Below are positions 10,901 to 22,440 of a stretch of DNA of 64,000 bases, one piece after another (position 1 is the first letter of the stretch; each line of letters opens with the position of its first letter). The translations under genes were made by a program, and so were the position numbers. Location: contig CM075741.1 in assembly GCA_037974335.1 (NCBI GenBank), forward strand, positions 32,608,497-32,672,496, given 5' to 3'. Below the pieces are notes generated by a model. It ran no database searches. It was not told the DNA's origin and was given only the letters and a program-made list of their open reading frames with translations. The DNA comes from Prionace glauca (lineage: Eukaryota; Chordata; Chondrichthyes; Carcharhiniformes; Carcharhinidae).

Positions 10901-13900
10901 GAACGTTCTGTATAATTGTTTCACAGCACTCGTTGAATTTAATTTTACTTAATTTGTTTCACTTTTACTGGTTACTTTGAAGTTTAAGAAGTATTACAAA
11001 AATATTAGGAACTTACATGCCAGAGTACCAGAGCTAATACACAGATAATGACAACAACTGAAGAAATGATTACACCCATTATTAACAGATCCTTATATGA
11101 ATGTTCTTTGCAATTTTTTCCTTCCGCACAACTCTTGTTACAACGTTCCTGTTCAGACTCTGAAAAGATATAAAACAGTTTTGACGAAAGGTTTGCACAT
11201 TTTATATCTTCACATTGTCATGAAATTTTTTTCACCTTTTATCATCTTCCTGTGTTCTTTATAGAATGTAAAAATTAAATCATTTGTTCACACAACATGG
11301 GTGTCCCTGGCTCAGCCAGCCCTTGTTGGCCAACCCTAATTATCCTTGAGAAGTTAGTGGTGAGCCACTTTCTTGAACCCCTGCTGTTCATGTGATGTAG
11401 ATACACCCATGGTGCTTTTTGGAAGGCAATTTGAGGTTTTTGACTCAGCAGCAATGGAGACATAATTCCAAGTCAGGATAGTGTGCGGTTCGCAAGGTGT
11501 GGGATCCTTTGCATGGTGTGATGCAGTTGAAATACTTCATTTTAGGATATTCTGTCTCTGCCAAGCTTTAAAGTTAATGTGGCCATATTTTAAACTCAGC
11601 CGGGAATTCTGGGGTTAACTTGGGAAGTTGACTGCATTTTTTGAAAGTAATCTTGCAAGCCCAAATAGCTGCCAATTGTTAATGAAAGTTGGTACCAGCA
11701 ATTTCAATAACACGGATAAGGATTCATATATTGTAGTAACAGTTATTTGTTTAGTTAGTTCAGCCCTGTGCGAGGTTTAAATCAAATCTGTATGAGGATT
11801 AACTTCTGCTGGTCCCTCTCTCTCTCTCTCTCTCTCAAGTAATCCTTTTTTGATTTCTAATGTGTTAATTTTAAATGATGCTCAGTAAAAGAATTTCAAC
11901 TTTGGACCAGTGCTGCCTATGTTTACTCTAAAAAATGAACAGACCCAACACAAGGGAACCTGAAGTTGTTCTTTTTGCATAAGCTGCCTTTCTCCTTCTG
12001 GGTTGAAAAGCAGTGGGTTTGGAGGATGCTATCAAAATAGGCTTGATGATTTGCTGCTGCAGATCTTGTAGATAGTACACACTTTTGACACTGTGTGCCA
12101 GTGGTGGATGGAGTGAAACCTTAAGGTGGTGGATGCATTGCCGATCAAGCAGGCTGCTTCTTCCTGAATGGTGTCAAACTTTGAGTGTTGTTAGATCTGC
12201 ACAATACAGGCAAATGCAGAGTACTTAAACTCTTGACTTGTGCCTTGTAGATGGGGGACAAAATTTGGAGAGTCACAAAATGAGTTACTTGTCACTGGGT
12301 ATCCAGCCTCTAACCTCCATTTGTAGCAACAATATTTATTTGGCTAGTGCAGTTACGTTTCTGGTCAATGGTAACTCCAAGGGCATTGACAGTATCAGAT
12401 TCAATGATGACAATGTGAACATGACAGGGAGATGGCTAGGTTCTCATCTTGGTGATGATGACAATTGGCAGGCACTTGTGTGGCATGAATAAGGCCTTGT
12501 GAAAGTCCAATTGTAACGAAGCACTTTTGCACACATCATTTGAAGCACAAAAGGTATTTATTAATAAGAAAAACCATACAGCAGTACAGCAGTCACCTGG
12601 CTGCTTTAGTCCCCTACATGGCTAATGCCTAAGAGAGGTCTCCAACTCCTGATGTGACTATCGACTCTGAATTCCAAGCCAGGTGACCCTTACTCCTACT
12701 TTTGTCCTTAAAAGGTCAATCAGTACAGAGCACCACACCAATTATGAGCTGCTGCTTTTGTTCTGACTCTATTACATTGAGCATGGTGATTGTGCCACAC
12801 TGCACAATTCGTGGTATCAGTGTAAAGGTAGGACTTCATCTCCACAAAGATTGTGCCGTGACCATTCATAACAATATTGTTACGTACAGACAAATCTACA
12901 ACAGTTAGGTTTGTGATGAATTTTCCTTTCAATTCTCTCACCACCTATCACATGCCCAGTCTGGTAGATTAATCCTTTAAGACTTGGCCAACTTGTTCAT
13001 GTTGATACTATGGAGCCACTCTCAGTGCTGAACATTGAAGTCCCCATGACCATACCATTGTTTACACAAATGGGTGCTATTCTGGTTGGCAGTTGGTGAC
13101 TAGTGGAGTGCCGCAGGGATCGGTGCTGGGGTCTCAACTGTTTACCATTTATATAGATGATCTGGAGGAGGGGGCTGAGTGTTGGGTAATGAAATTTGCT
13201 GATGACATGAAGATGAATGGAAAAGCAAATTGCGAGGAAGGCGTGGAAAGTCTGCAGAGAGATCTGGATAGGCTGAGTGAGTGGGCGAGGACCTGGCAGA
13301 TGGAGTATAATGTTAGCAAATAATCCACTTTGAGAGAAATAATAGTAGGAGGGATTATTATTTAAAAGGTGAAAAGCTGCAGCATGCTACGGTGCAGAGG
13401 GATCTGGGGGTCCTTGTGCACGAATCGCAAAAACCCAGTCTGCAGGTGCAGCAGTCGATCAAGAAGGCGAATGGAATGCTGGCCTTTATAGCAAGGGGGA
13501 TAGAATATAAAAGTAGGGAGGTCTTGCTGCAACTGTACAGGGTACTGGTAAGGCTGCAACTGGAGTACTGTGTGCAGTTTCGGTTGCCGCATTTGCAGAA
13601 GGATATATTGGCCCGGGAGGGAGTGCAGAGGAGGTTCACTAGGCTGATACCGGAGATGAGGGGGTTAGCCAATGAAGAGAGACTGAATAGACTGGGTCTG
13701 TACTCGTTGGAGTTTAGCAGGCTGTGGGGGGATCTTATAGAGACATATAAGATAATGAAGGGGATAGATAGGGTAGAGGTAGAGAGATTCTTCCCACTTA
13801 GAAAGGATAACAGGACTAGAGGGCACAGCCTCAAGATAACCGGTGGGGGGGGGGTGCAGTTTAGATCGGAGTTGAGGAGGAACTTCTTCACTCAAAGGGT

Positions 13901-16900
13901 GGTGAGTCTCTGGAATTCTCTGCCCATTGAAGTGGTGGAGGCTACCTCGCTGAATACATTTAAGTCACAGGTAGATAGAACATAAGAACATAAGAAATAG
14001 GAGCAGGAGTAGGCCATCTAGCCCTTCGAGCCTGCCCCGCCATTCAATAAGATCATGGCTGATCTGTTGTGGCTCAGTTCCACCTTCCCGCCCTCTCCCC
14101 ATAACCCTTAATCCCCTCTCTTATCAAGAACCCATCAACCCGCTTCTTAAAAATATTTAGCAAGGCAGCCTCCACCACTTCAACGGGCAGAGAATTCCAG
14201 AGATTCACCACCCTTTGAGTGAAGAAGTTCCTCCTCAACTCTGTTCTAAACCGCCTCCCCTTTATCTTGAGGCTGTGCCCCCTAGTCCTACTGTCTTTTT
14301 TGAGCAGGAAGAGTCTCTCCACCTATATCCTATCCATCCCATTCATCATCTTATACGTCTCAATGAGATCTCCCCTCATTCTTCTAAACTCTAACGAGTA
14401 CAAGCCTAGTTTATTCAGCCTCTCCTCATAGCTCAATCCCCTCAACTCCGGTATCAGCCTAGTAAACCTCCTCTGCACTCCCTCCAGGGCCAAAATATCC
14501 TTGCGCAGGTGCGGCACCCAAAACTGCACACAGTACTCCAGCTGCGGCCTCACCAATGCCCTATACAGCTGCAGCAAGACCTCCCTACTTTTATATTCAA
14601 TCCCCCTCGCTATGAAGGCCAGCATCCCCTTCGCCTTCCTGACCACCTGCTGCACCTGCAAGCTAGGTTTTTGCGACTCATGCACAAGGACCCCAAGGTC
14701 CCTCTGCACCGTCGCCTGCTGCAGTTTTTCGCCACGTAAGTAATAGTCCTTCCTACCATTCTTCCTACCAAAGTGGACCACCTCACACTTGCCAACATTG
14801 AATTCCATTTGCCATTTCCTGGCCCATTCGCCCAGCCTATCTAGATCCTTCTGCAGACTCTCCACACCCTCCGCACAATTTGCCTTTCCCCCAATCTTGG
14901 TGTCATCAGCAAATTTCGACACCTTGCACTCGGTTCCCTCCTCCAGATCATCTATATAAATGGCAAATAGCTGAGGCCCCAGCACCGACCCCTGGGGCAC
15001 CCCACTAGTCACCAACTGCCAATCCGAATAGCACCCATTGACCCCCACTCTCTGCCTCCTATTTGACAACCAATCCTCTATCCACGCTAAGACCTTACCC
15101 CCAACTCCATGTTCCCTGACCTTCTGCAATAACCTCTTGTGAGGTACCTTGTCAAACTCTGCAGGGTTTCTGATAGACAAGGGAATTAAGGATTATGGGG
15201 AGAAAACGGGAAAGTGGAACTGATCCACTTCAGATCAGCCATGATCCTATTGAATGACGGGGCAGGCTCGAAGGGCTAGATGGCCTACTCCTGCTCCAAT
15301 TTCTTATGTTCTTATGCTCTTATATACGCCGTGCTGCCAATGGGGAATGATATACCCAGGGATGATGATGAAGCAGCCCTGGACATTAACCGTAACCATA
15401 ATTCAAGAACAGGACCATATCAAAGTGTTACTCGACTAATCTGTGTGTTGGCTGTCATGTCTTGCATATGTCCACAGATGTTAACAAGGAAGATTTGCAG
15501 GGTTAGCTGGTTTGGGTGTGGATTTATTATTATCCGTGCCTAGACAATACAGCGTGGCACAAAACATCACATTCTGTATTTAATGTTCTGTGAGCACTTG
15601 TAAATTTATGATGTAAGAAGTCTAACAAATGTCAATGGCCACTTAATGTTGGAGGGCAGGTTAGTTGATGCACACCTACAGAAGTAGTGCAGAAAAAAAA
15701 AGCAAACTTGTTTTATCTATGACTGAATGATCATGTTGTAATTATTTTCAAAGAAAGCTAAGCCCTATAGCAGCATATAAAAGGAGAAAAAAGCAAAATG
15801 GTATGGATGCTGGAATCTGAAACAGAAAAACAGAGAATACGGGTGAGTCTCAACATGTCTAACAGCATCTGTGAAGAGTCTGGATATTCCTTCATCAGAA
15901 CTGAGGAGAAGGGAGAAAGAGTGAAATACTTTTACAAGAGAAGATCTCCTGGATAGATTTTCAGGCTAAATCCAAACATGCTCCACATGTTCTATCCAAG
16001 AATGCTTATAAAGTGGACTGAGGGAATTTCTAATTCCCTCACTTGATACTATTCAAATTTCTTGTGCATAGGGCAATGCCTAATCTTCCACAATGCTAAG
16101 TATGACTCTAACCAATGCATATTTTCTGTCTGATACTGATTGACTCCAGTTTTGATGCTACACTCAAATGCTTCCATTATATAAAGAGCAGTCACTCTCA
16201 CCTCACTTGTGGAGTTTGACTCTTTTGCCTATAGTTGAACCAATGCAGCAATTAGTTCAGGGTCTGAGTGGTCCTGGCAAAACCCAAACTGGGCATCAGT
16301 GAGAGGGCAATTTCTAAGCAAGTGCCACGTGATACACTGTTGATGCCCCTTTCCATCACTTTAGTGATGATCAGGAACAGACTGGTGGAGCGGTGATTGG
16401 CCAGGTTGTTTTTTGTGTGTAGAACATCGCTGGACAATATTACACTGAGCGGGTGGTTGGAGGGAGGGTGGGGTGGTGGGGCACGGAGGGGGCGGGGGGT
16501 GGGGGGGGGCGGTGCGGTGGTGGGGGAGGTGAGGGGTGGGGGCCATGGGTGACAGTTGGCCATGTTCAACTCTGTAAATATGCACCAGAAAGAAGCATGG
16601 TGAACCTCATGCCGGGGCCTGCAGGGAGTCAACAACCACCTCCTCCCCTCTCCGCTCACAAGCTCCCCAACCCCCGCCATCCCTCATAGCCACATCATGG
16701 AGTTAATGATCTTGACAAGGGGCTGCAAGATGGCACAATGGTCAGCACTACTCCCTCACAGCACCAGGGTCTCAGGTTCGATTCCTGGCTTGAGTCACTG
16801 TATGTGTGGAGTTTGCATATCCCTTCCCCCTGTGTCTGCATGGATTTTCTCTGGGTACTCCGGTTTCCTCCCACAGACCAAAGATGTGTGGGTCAGGTGG

Positions 16901-19900
16901 ATTAGCCATGCTAAATTAACCTTAGTGTCAGGGAGACTAAGGAGACTAGAGTAAATGCATGGGGTTGCGGCGATAGGGTTTGGATGGGAATGTGGTTAGT
17001 GCAGACTGACCTCCTTGTGCACTGTAGGATTCTATAATTCTAAGAACAACAAAAATGACATAAGCTCTCACATTGTCATTCTTTATGTACATAAAGATAT
17101 AATTGTTAAGCAGTAACTTTTCTTCAGTAAATTATTTTGGGTGAAAATTTGAAAGAAACATACCTGACACGAACAACAGTGTTCCTTGTGCAAGTACATT
17201 TGATACTGTAGTCTCTCGTATTCCAAACATGCAATAGTAAATATCTGTGTCATTTTCCTGGAGATTTTTGAGGGTCACAGTGAAGTTCTTTTTGTTTCCT
17301 TTAAACTCAATGCGGTTGGTATATGAGTCTTGTATCGTATTAGTACGATCGTGGACGTAGATCAGATCAGTGGGAGATGAAAAACCTCTTTTGAAATAGA
17401 CACCCACAAGGTTACTGTCTTCAGATGAAAATCTGCAGTTTATTGAAACAGATTCTCCCTCTTTCACTTGTTTAACAGAAGGAGACTGGGAAATGTGATT
17501 GTCTGTAAAATGTAAAATTAACGATATAGTCAATACCATCATAAAGCTCTGAATGTGATCAATTGTCAAACAGAACTTTTCCTTCATGTAAATAATGTCA
17601 ATCATTACATTTCATGAATCATTAACATTTTAGGGGATTTTTAGCTTTGGGAAGAATAAAATTAGACTGTGGAATCTTGTAGCTAAATTCTTTCAGTAAC
17701 TAATGGGAACTTTGAATTTCTTTTCAAATGTTGTAGGTCTCTGTGATAACAATATGTCATTAATTAAAGGAGAATAGAGTTGTAGAAAGCAGGGGTGGTT
17801 TTGTGTAATCTCAAATGCTCCATGTTACAGGAGAAAGATGTCTGCTTTTCAACAGCTGAGAGTCTACAGACTAAAATTCCATTCAGGCCTGAAGCAGGCA
17901 CAGGGATTAAGATGCACAAGTACCCCACACATAATTTTGGTGGTGCAGGCGACATGATGGCACAATGGTTAGCATTGCTGCCTCACAGTGCCAGGCCTGG
18001 GTTCAATTCCTAGCTTGCTTCACTGTCTGCGAGGAATCTACACATTCTCCGACATGTCTGCATTGGTTTCCTCTGGATGCTCTGGTTTCCTTCCACAATC
18101 TGAAAGATATGCTGGTTAGGTGCATTGACCATGCTAAATTCTTCCTCGGTGTACCTGAACAGGTGCTGGAGTTTGGCAAATCGGAGATTTTCACAGTAGC
18201 TTCATTGTAGTGTTAATGTAAGCCGACTTGTGACATTAATAAATAATAAAAGCAGTACAAATGTCATGCTGCCTGCTCACCTCAATGACAGTAGTGTGCA
18301 GATCAGTACAAAATACATAGCTGCAGGGGCCTAAATTCATCTGTGGCCAGCACAGTTTAAAGCTAACCTGCAACTAACAAAGACAGCTTGTTTCTCTTAA
18401 AGAGTAAATGCATTTTGGCTGCAACAGTTGGTGGAGCTGATCTTAAAGTATGTAATTGAAGGAAGAAGACTACTAGTGGAACATTGGCTAGACAAAAGAC
18501 TCCCAGGTTTGCCGATCTAGTTTAAGAGGCCTTGCGCCAGAAGGTCAAAAGAAGGAGGGAATTCTTGTCAGAGGTCAGGATGCTCTGCATATAGGCGGCA
18601 TAAAGGGAATAGGATCAGGAACAAGGGAGGTGAATTCCAGGATTCAGGCTGACATACTGGAAAAATTTCATAGATCTCCAAAGTGGCCAAAGTCAATAAT
18701 TTATTTTCCACATCTCCTACACTTCACATCACCAACGTCCTTGCATTCAGTGGTGAGAAATGGGGGAAAACACTTATGGAACAGCATAAACCTCCATTTC
18801 CTGAGTCCTTTTGAGGAGATAGTGGAACATATTATGGGTCCAGCAGTGCCAGCAACTAATGCGTCCATCACCACTGAACACATTTAGGATGATGGTACCT
18901 TATGCAATTTTTCAAATTCCACACCACTTTCATCCTGCAATCTAGTGCAAAGTGCAACCTACAAATAGTATGAATTTCTTGCATTCCACACAATGCCCTA
19001 CCCTCACCCCAACTTTCCCCATCTACAATTTTACTTTCTGATCTTAAATAACTGCTGCCTGGCCTCTGGTGCAACCTCATCATGAATGTTATGGGCAAGA
19101 GCTGAAGATGCACCATAACTTGATCTGATACTTGCAGCCACCAATTCAGAGGTTGGCCCTGGGTGTATTTTAGGGATGCACGTACTATGGCTAATTCACC
19201 TAACTTACACATCTTTGGATACTAAAGAGTAATTTAGTATGGCCAATCCACCTAACGTGCACATCTTTGGACTGTGGGAAGAAACTGGAGCACCCGGAGG
19301 AAACCCACAGAGACATGGGAAGAATGTGCAAACTCCACACAGAATCTGCAAATTTACAATGGCTGACTTGGGGCAATGAGAGATGGACAACAATTGCTAA
19401 CATTGTTACTGATGCCCTTCCCAGAAAACTATTTTAAAAAGCCCCTTTTTTTTGCTGTCCGATTACCCTCAGCTCATGCACCATCTCATTCTAATCCTGC
19501 TTTCTAATCACATACAGCTATCAATATTGACACCCTCGGCAACCACAAGGAGGTGCGTCTGTACAATCTTGCCAAGAACTCCTTTTTTAATTTACTTTCC
19601 CATCCCTGCACAGCTCTCCAAGCATTTTTGACTGTCAAATTTGAAAATATGTCAATGTTTTCTTAAATATATCTTTATGATGGAAAGATTATAAATCTTT
19701 TTCTATGGCTGATTTTAAATCTCACAGATTCTCAGTTATTTTAAGAGCTGTGAACCTAAACAAAAATAGTGTTGGGCTAACTCATGGTGGCTTTTGGTTT
19801 CAGAAATGCTCTGTGCAGATCTTCAGTTATCGAAGAGAGAAGAATATAAAATTTTTGCTCCAATATAAAGGTTTCCTCACCTTCTGGATTGCATGCTTAC

Positions 19901-21300
19901 AACATCTTCAGAAGGGCTTTAAAGGCACAGACACACTGACAGCCCTTACGGGTTTTCAAATTGTCCACCATTTTTTTAACCATAATCTGCAATTGGTGTG
20001 TGGACTAAACTCATAACCCAATATTAGATAAGAAACATGTAAACGTGCTTTAGCATTTGTCTAAAAAATTGTGTCAATTGTGAGAATTTTCTGAGGCATT
20101 TAGCCATTGTTTGAATCGTCAATTTGTTGAAAATTTCTGCAAGTTACATATGACCAATTAAACCCATCATTGTGTTGAAGATGATGGTCAGGTACATAGT
20201 TGCAGATATAAAATATACAGTAGAATTTAAGTCATTGCATTGAAAGAATTTGTGAAGCTAATCAAAACTATTTTGAAGCGACTCATCAATTAATCTATAG
20301 GAACGCACATATTGATGTTCATTTGTACTTCCCAAAAATTTTCAAAACTGGGATTAAAATCACTTTGAAAATATTTTTTGATCAAAAATTTTAAGCGAAA
20401 GAAATATGAACCAACTTTTTTGACCCTTTTGAATTGACTATTATCCGATTGAGAGCAAATGAGGCTACTGAATGCGTTGATTAATTTCAGTTGCAGCACT
20501 CCAGTAGAGATTCAAATACACTCTGCGGTTTTGAAAGAGCATTTTTGTAATAATGAAACCCTTTACATGCTGAATGTAATTCAAATTTTTTAAGAAGCTA
20601 AAAGGCCAGCCAGGTTTGTTGAATCAAGATCTATATTTAAACCTCTTCACTGTTCAAAGATCTCCATTAGTTTAATGCTGTTCTGGCAAAATCTGTAATT
20701 ATATATTTTCACAGTAATTCGCAGTAAAAGTCACAGGAATTTCGCAGTAACTTAATTGCAGTGTTAATGCAATCAATTTTGACTCTTTAACTTCTATTTT
20801 TTTGTATATAAATTGCAATTATTTTAACACCAAAATGTTTTCTTTCATCATTCTGTTTTTAATCAAATTTATGTTAAAGTTATCACATCGTCACATAATA
20901 AAACATTTGCATGCATTTCTATAAGTTCCTTCTGACATAGAAACATGTTCCTAGAGAATGCTACAGAGGCCTGAGGAAATTCTATGCCAAGTCAAAGAAC
21001 AGAGAAATAATTCAAAACTTAAAGAGATAGGTTTGAAGGGGTATTTTGAAGTTAAAGTTAAAGTGAAGCATGGAGGGATTACGTTTTGGAGTAGACTTTC
21101 AAAGACAGATCGAATATGTACTTTACAAAACAGATCATGGATATTTTCTTTGTGCTGAAAAGCACTAAAGTTTGTGTTAACACACCACAATTCTTAAACG
21201 ATTGAAAGATTTCACAGAAAAGCCTCTTCCTACCTGTGCTTGTTCCTGAAATCATTAAAAAAAAGAGAATCTGTAGGACATGAACTGTTCGCGCAGCCAT
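7889..21300 (-). CDS. CD7-like T/NK-cell surface receptor, complete four-exon gene
   Basis: Seen: four minus-strand exons with consensus splice sites, join(21300..21234, 17502..17164, 11159..11017, 7990..7889). They total 651 bp and encode 216 residues plus stop. Exon phases agree (1, 1, 0). Layout: signal peptide about 1-22; V-type Ig domain about 23-136 with Cys45 and Cys113; stalk 137-159 with three cysteines (142, 146, 152); transmembrane segment about 160-182; basic tail 183-216 with YEDM at 203-206. Like CD7, the C strand has Tyr (VYFKR) where most V domains have Trp, and the G strand ends GTLLFVS (human CD7 GTLVLVT as remembered). The YEDM motif matches the CD7 tail; YxxM motifs in CD7 are known to bind the PI3-kinase p85 subunit. 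Human CD7 is 240 residues with a proline-rich repeat stalk; here the stalk is shorter and cysteine-rich. Role by family: costimulation on T and NK cells at the plasma membrane. Introns are 3.7, 6.0 and 3.0 kb and full of LINEs and SINEs. Confidence 0.87.
8480..10400 (+). mobile_element. Old CR1-like LINE with endonuclease and RT remnants
   Basis: The 5' part has an endonuclease-type MVGDFNYPSINWD. From 9271 the RT region reads GGSCLTNLIEFFEEVTRI, AVYMDFNKVLDK and KFTNDMKIGG, where the catalytic FADD has become FTND. Many stops and frame changes show it is dead. It lies in CD7-like intron 3, antisense to the gene. Confidence 0.8.
10401..10659. other. Intronic stretch, nothing recognised
   Basis: No repeat or exon supported. 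Confidence 0.4.
10660..10797 (+). repeat. Unclassified interspersed repeat, copy 3
   Basis: Reverse-complement match to 796-925: 'aaactggaaaatct', 'gaggtcaatggact', 'ttccatggtccacc', 'gctccaattcccat'. Confidence 0.6.
11017..11159 (-). CDS. CD7-like exon 3: cysteine-rich stalk and transmembrane helix
   Basis: A 143-bp exon with acceptor tcttttcag and donor cat|gtaagt. It encodes SEQERCNKSCAEGKNCKE, then YKD, then a hydrophobic run LLIMGVIISSVVVIICVLAL plus VLWH. The three stalk cysteines could form inter-chain disulfides (inference). An NKS sequon lies in the stalk. Confidence 0.87.
11270..11515 (-). mobile_element. LINE fragment, right part (same family as 900-1390)
   Basis: Carries 'gttggccaaccctaattatc' and 'gagaagttagtggtgagcca', a block that belongs next to the segment at 11958-12495; the two are separated by a 440-bp insert. 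Confidence 0.55.
11516..11957. other. Insert of unknown type inside a LINE
   Basis: Separates two parts of one LINE copy. Contains a (CT)n microsatellite at 11816-11836. No coding content; class unknown. Confidence 0.45.
11958..12495 (-). mobile_element. LINE fragment (same family as 900-1390)
   Basis: Matches 913-1210: 'gacttgtgccttgtagatg', 'gttac...tttctggtcaatggtaac', 'ttggcaggcacttgtgtggc'. The RT catalytic box region is missing at its right end. Confidence 0.65.
12512..12960 (-). mobile_element. Possible solo-LTR-like fossil
   Basis: On the minus strand there is an LTR-like end with a polyadenylation-type signal shortly before the terminus. No coding part is present, so it would be a broken remnant. 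Family and exact ends are unknown. Confidence 0.25.
13093..13980 (+). mobile_element. CR1-like LINE family A, left part of interrupted copy
   Basis: RT region VTSGVPQGSVLGSQLFTIYI and KFADDMK, then GMLAFIARGIEYKSREVLL and FFTQRVVSLWNSLPIEVV. A frame break lies near 13320. The copy is cut at 13980 by an inverted copy of the same family and resumes at about 15164. Confidence 0.85.
13981..15163 (-). mobile_element. CR1-like LINE family A, inverted copy inside another
   Basis: Minus strand reads FDKVPHKRLLQKVREHGVGG, SGVPQGSVLGPQLFAIYIDD, KFADDTKIGGKAN and onward to the ORF2 end and (cataagaa) terminal repeats. It is almost open, so fairly young. A short direct repeat (gatag) flanks it. 5'-truncated within the RT. 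Confidence 0.88.
15164..15335 (+). mobile_element. CR1-like LINE family A, right part of interrupted copy
   Basis: Resumes with 'gggaattaaggattatgggg', 'ggcaggctcgaagggctag' and ends in ttatgttcttatg repeats. Confidence 0.85.
15336..15792. other. Intronic stretch, nothing recognised
   Basis: No repeat or exon supported in CD7-like intron 2. Confidence 0.4.
15793..15905 (+). repeat. Unclassified interspersed repeat
   Basis: Contains 'gatgctggaatctgaaac', 'aacagcatctgtgaagag' and 'tcatcagaactgaggagaag'; a reverse-orientation relative lies at 32016-32218. Confidence 0.5.
16450..16548 (+). repeat. G-rich block, G-quadruplex potential
   Basis: About 100 bp dominated by runs of three to nine G. 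It lies in CD7-like intron 2, so the transcript carries the C-rich strand. Confidence 0.7.
16719..17043 (+). mobile_element. Type-1 SINE, full length
   Basis: tRNA-like head 'ggttcgattcctggcttgag' through the tail 'aggattctataattcta'. Sits about 120 bp from the CD7-like exon 2 donor, antisense to the gene. Confidence 0.85.
17164..17502 (-). CDS. CD7-like exon 2: V-type Ig domain
   Basis: A 339-bp exon with acceptor tttacag and donor tcag|gtatg, phase 1 at both ends. Key residues: ESVSINC (first Cys), VYFKR, DLIYVHD, NRIEFKG, NFTVTLKNLQENDTDIYYC (second Cys) and GTLLFVS. There are two N-glycosylation sequons, NFT and NDT. The strand pattern and the missing core Trp match CD7 better than antigen-receptor V domains. 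Confidence 0.9.
17945..18255 (+). mobile_element. Type-2 SINE
   Basis: Same tRNA-like head as type 1 but a different 3' part: 'gtaccTgaacaggtgctgga', 'tagcttcattgtagtgttaa', 'gacattaataaataataa'. Confidence 0.8.
18256..19194. other. Intronic stretch, nothing recognised
   Basis: CD7-like intron 1. Short open frames on both strands lack family resemblance. Confidence 0.4.
19195..19345 (-). mobile_element. Type-1 SINE fragment with doubled unit
   Basis: Two 'cacatctttgga' units 54 bp apart, then the body. The tRNA head is missing. Confidence 0.65.
19346..19432 (+). mobile_element. Tail of the second tRNA-headed SINE family
   Basis: Resembles 'gggcaattagggatgggcaa' type 3' tails of the family at 27690-28016 and 52075-52378 (gactTggggcaatgagagat, gatgcccttcccag). 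Confidence 0.4.
19433..21233. other. AT-rich intron 1, nothing recognised
   Basis: No exon with good splice sites and no repeat recognised. Confidence 0.45.
21234..21300 (-). CDS. CD7-like exon 1: start codon and signal peptide
   Basis: ATG at 21300-21298 with A at -3 and G at +4, a good Kozak context. Encodes MAARTVHVLQILFFLMISGT and two more residues, a typical short signal peptide with a hydrophobic core. The exon ends at a donor (cacag|gtagg) in phase 1. A 5' UTR must lie above 21300; no promoter element could be singled out there. Confidence 0.82.
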
Positions 21301-21564
21301 CCTTAATGTTCACGATATCTTTCTGATAACACATTTTACTGAGCACTGATGCACATCTAAATTTCCACTGAGGTGAAGTCCAGCCCACACAAAGAGAAAA
21401 AAAAACACTGCACGTTTAATTTAAAACACAGAAAAATAGAATGCAGTGAATCCAATAAACAGAAATACAATATAAATATTTTACAATCAGCTGGTAATAA
21501 TGCTTGTGCATAATTACATGTGTGCATTGGGCTGAAAATTGTGCATCTTGTAATTATGTCATCA

Positions 21565-21940
21565 AACAGAATCATAGTGCATTAATCATAATCACCAACA
21601 GTGCAGAAATATGCCAGTTGGCCCACTGAGCATGCACCAACAACAATCCCAACTAGGCCATATCCCCACATATTTACCCTGCTATTCGCCTTGACTGTAA
21701 AGAACAGTGGCTAATCCATCTAATCGACACATCTTAGGACACTAAGGGACAATTTAGCGTGGCAAATCCATCCAACCCGCACATTTTTGGGAGTGTGGGA
21801 GGAAACCAGAGCACTCAGAGGAAATCTACGCAGACACAGGGAGAATGTGCAAACCCCACTCAGTCACCCAAGGCTGGAATTGAACCCAGGCCCCTGGTGC
21901 TGTGAGGCAGCAATGCTAACCAATGTGCCACCATACCGCT
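21565..21940 (-). mobile_element. Type-1 SINE, near full length
   Basis: Reverse orientation from a degenerate tail to 'ctgtgaggcagcaatgctaa' and 'tgccaccataccgctc'. Lies upstream of the CD7-like start codon. Confidence 0.78.
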
Positions 21941-22315
21941 CATTTGTGAGCCAAGTTTCAGGTAAATATAGTGTAATAACTCCACAGAGGTTCAAGACCC
22001 GTCACCAAGTTACTTTATTTACACCATACACCTATACACAGCCAGGTCTCCAGTTGCTCCCTGCTGAATGCAGGCTGGGAGTTTGACACACCTGCTTTAA
22101 ACAGGAGAATGAGACTCCCTGATTTAACCACCAATTAGGACTCATCAGGTAGTTCTTTTAAGGTACCAGCTTAATAAACAAAACTCAAATTAACTTAGGG
22201 ACAAATTAAAAGGCGCAGTTCCCCAAAAGGAGGAGAATCAGCCCGAACAAAAGACAAAGTCGAAAGGAAACTTAAAACATTAAATCATAATGTGATTTTC
22301 GGGGTTTATAATACA
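21941..22315 (-). mobile_element. Probable LTR-retrotransposon fossil (3' LTR or solo LTR)
   Basis: The minus strand looks like one LTR: a purine-rich tract just outside its start and a polyadenylation-type signal near its end. The adjoining 22316-22440 may be a scrap of internal sequence. It is a broken remnant; family uncertain, gypsy-like at best. Confidence 0.4.
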
Positions 22316-22440
22316 CCCCAGCTCCTGTGGTGTCCAGTGGGTGCAGAATGAGGATCTTCAGGTAGTTCATACTCTAGCAAGCCAACCTCGTTAACCTGGC
22401 TGAAGTCATCACGCATAGAACTTGTCCAAATCCATGAAGT

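Noticed and set aside
16252-16680. 142-codon proline-rich minus-strand frame
   Set aside because: Caused by the G-rich block at 16450-16548; no family resemblance or splice context.
17132-17605. Antigen-receptor V segment
   Set aside because: No recombination signal is seen after the exon; a splice donor follows, and exon phases link to a transmembrane exon with a CD7-like tail.
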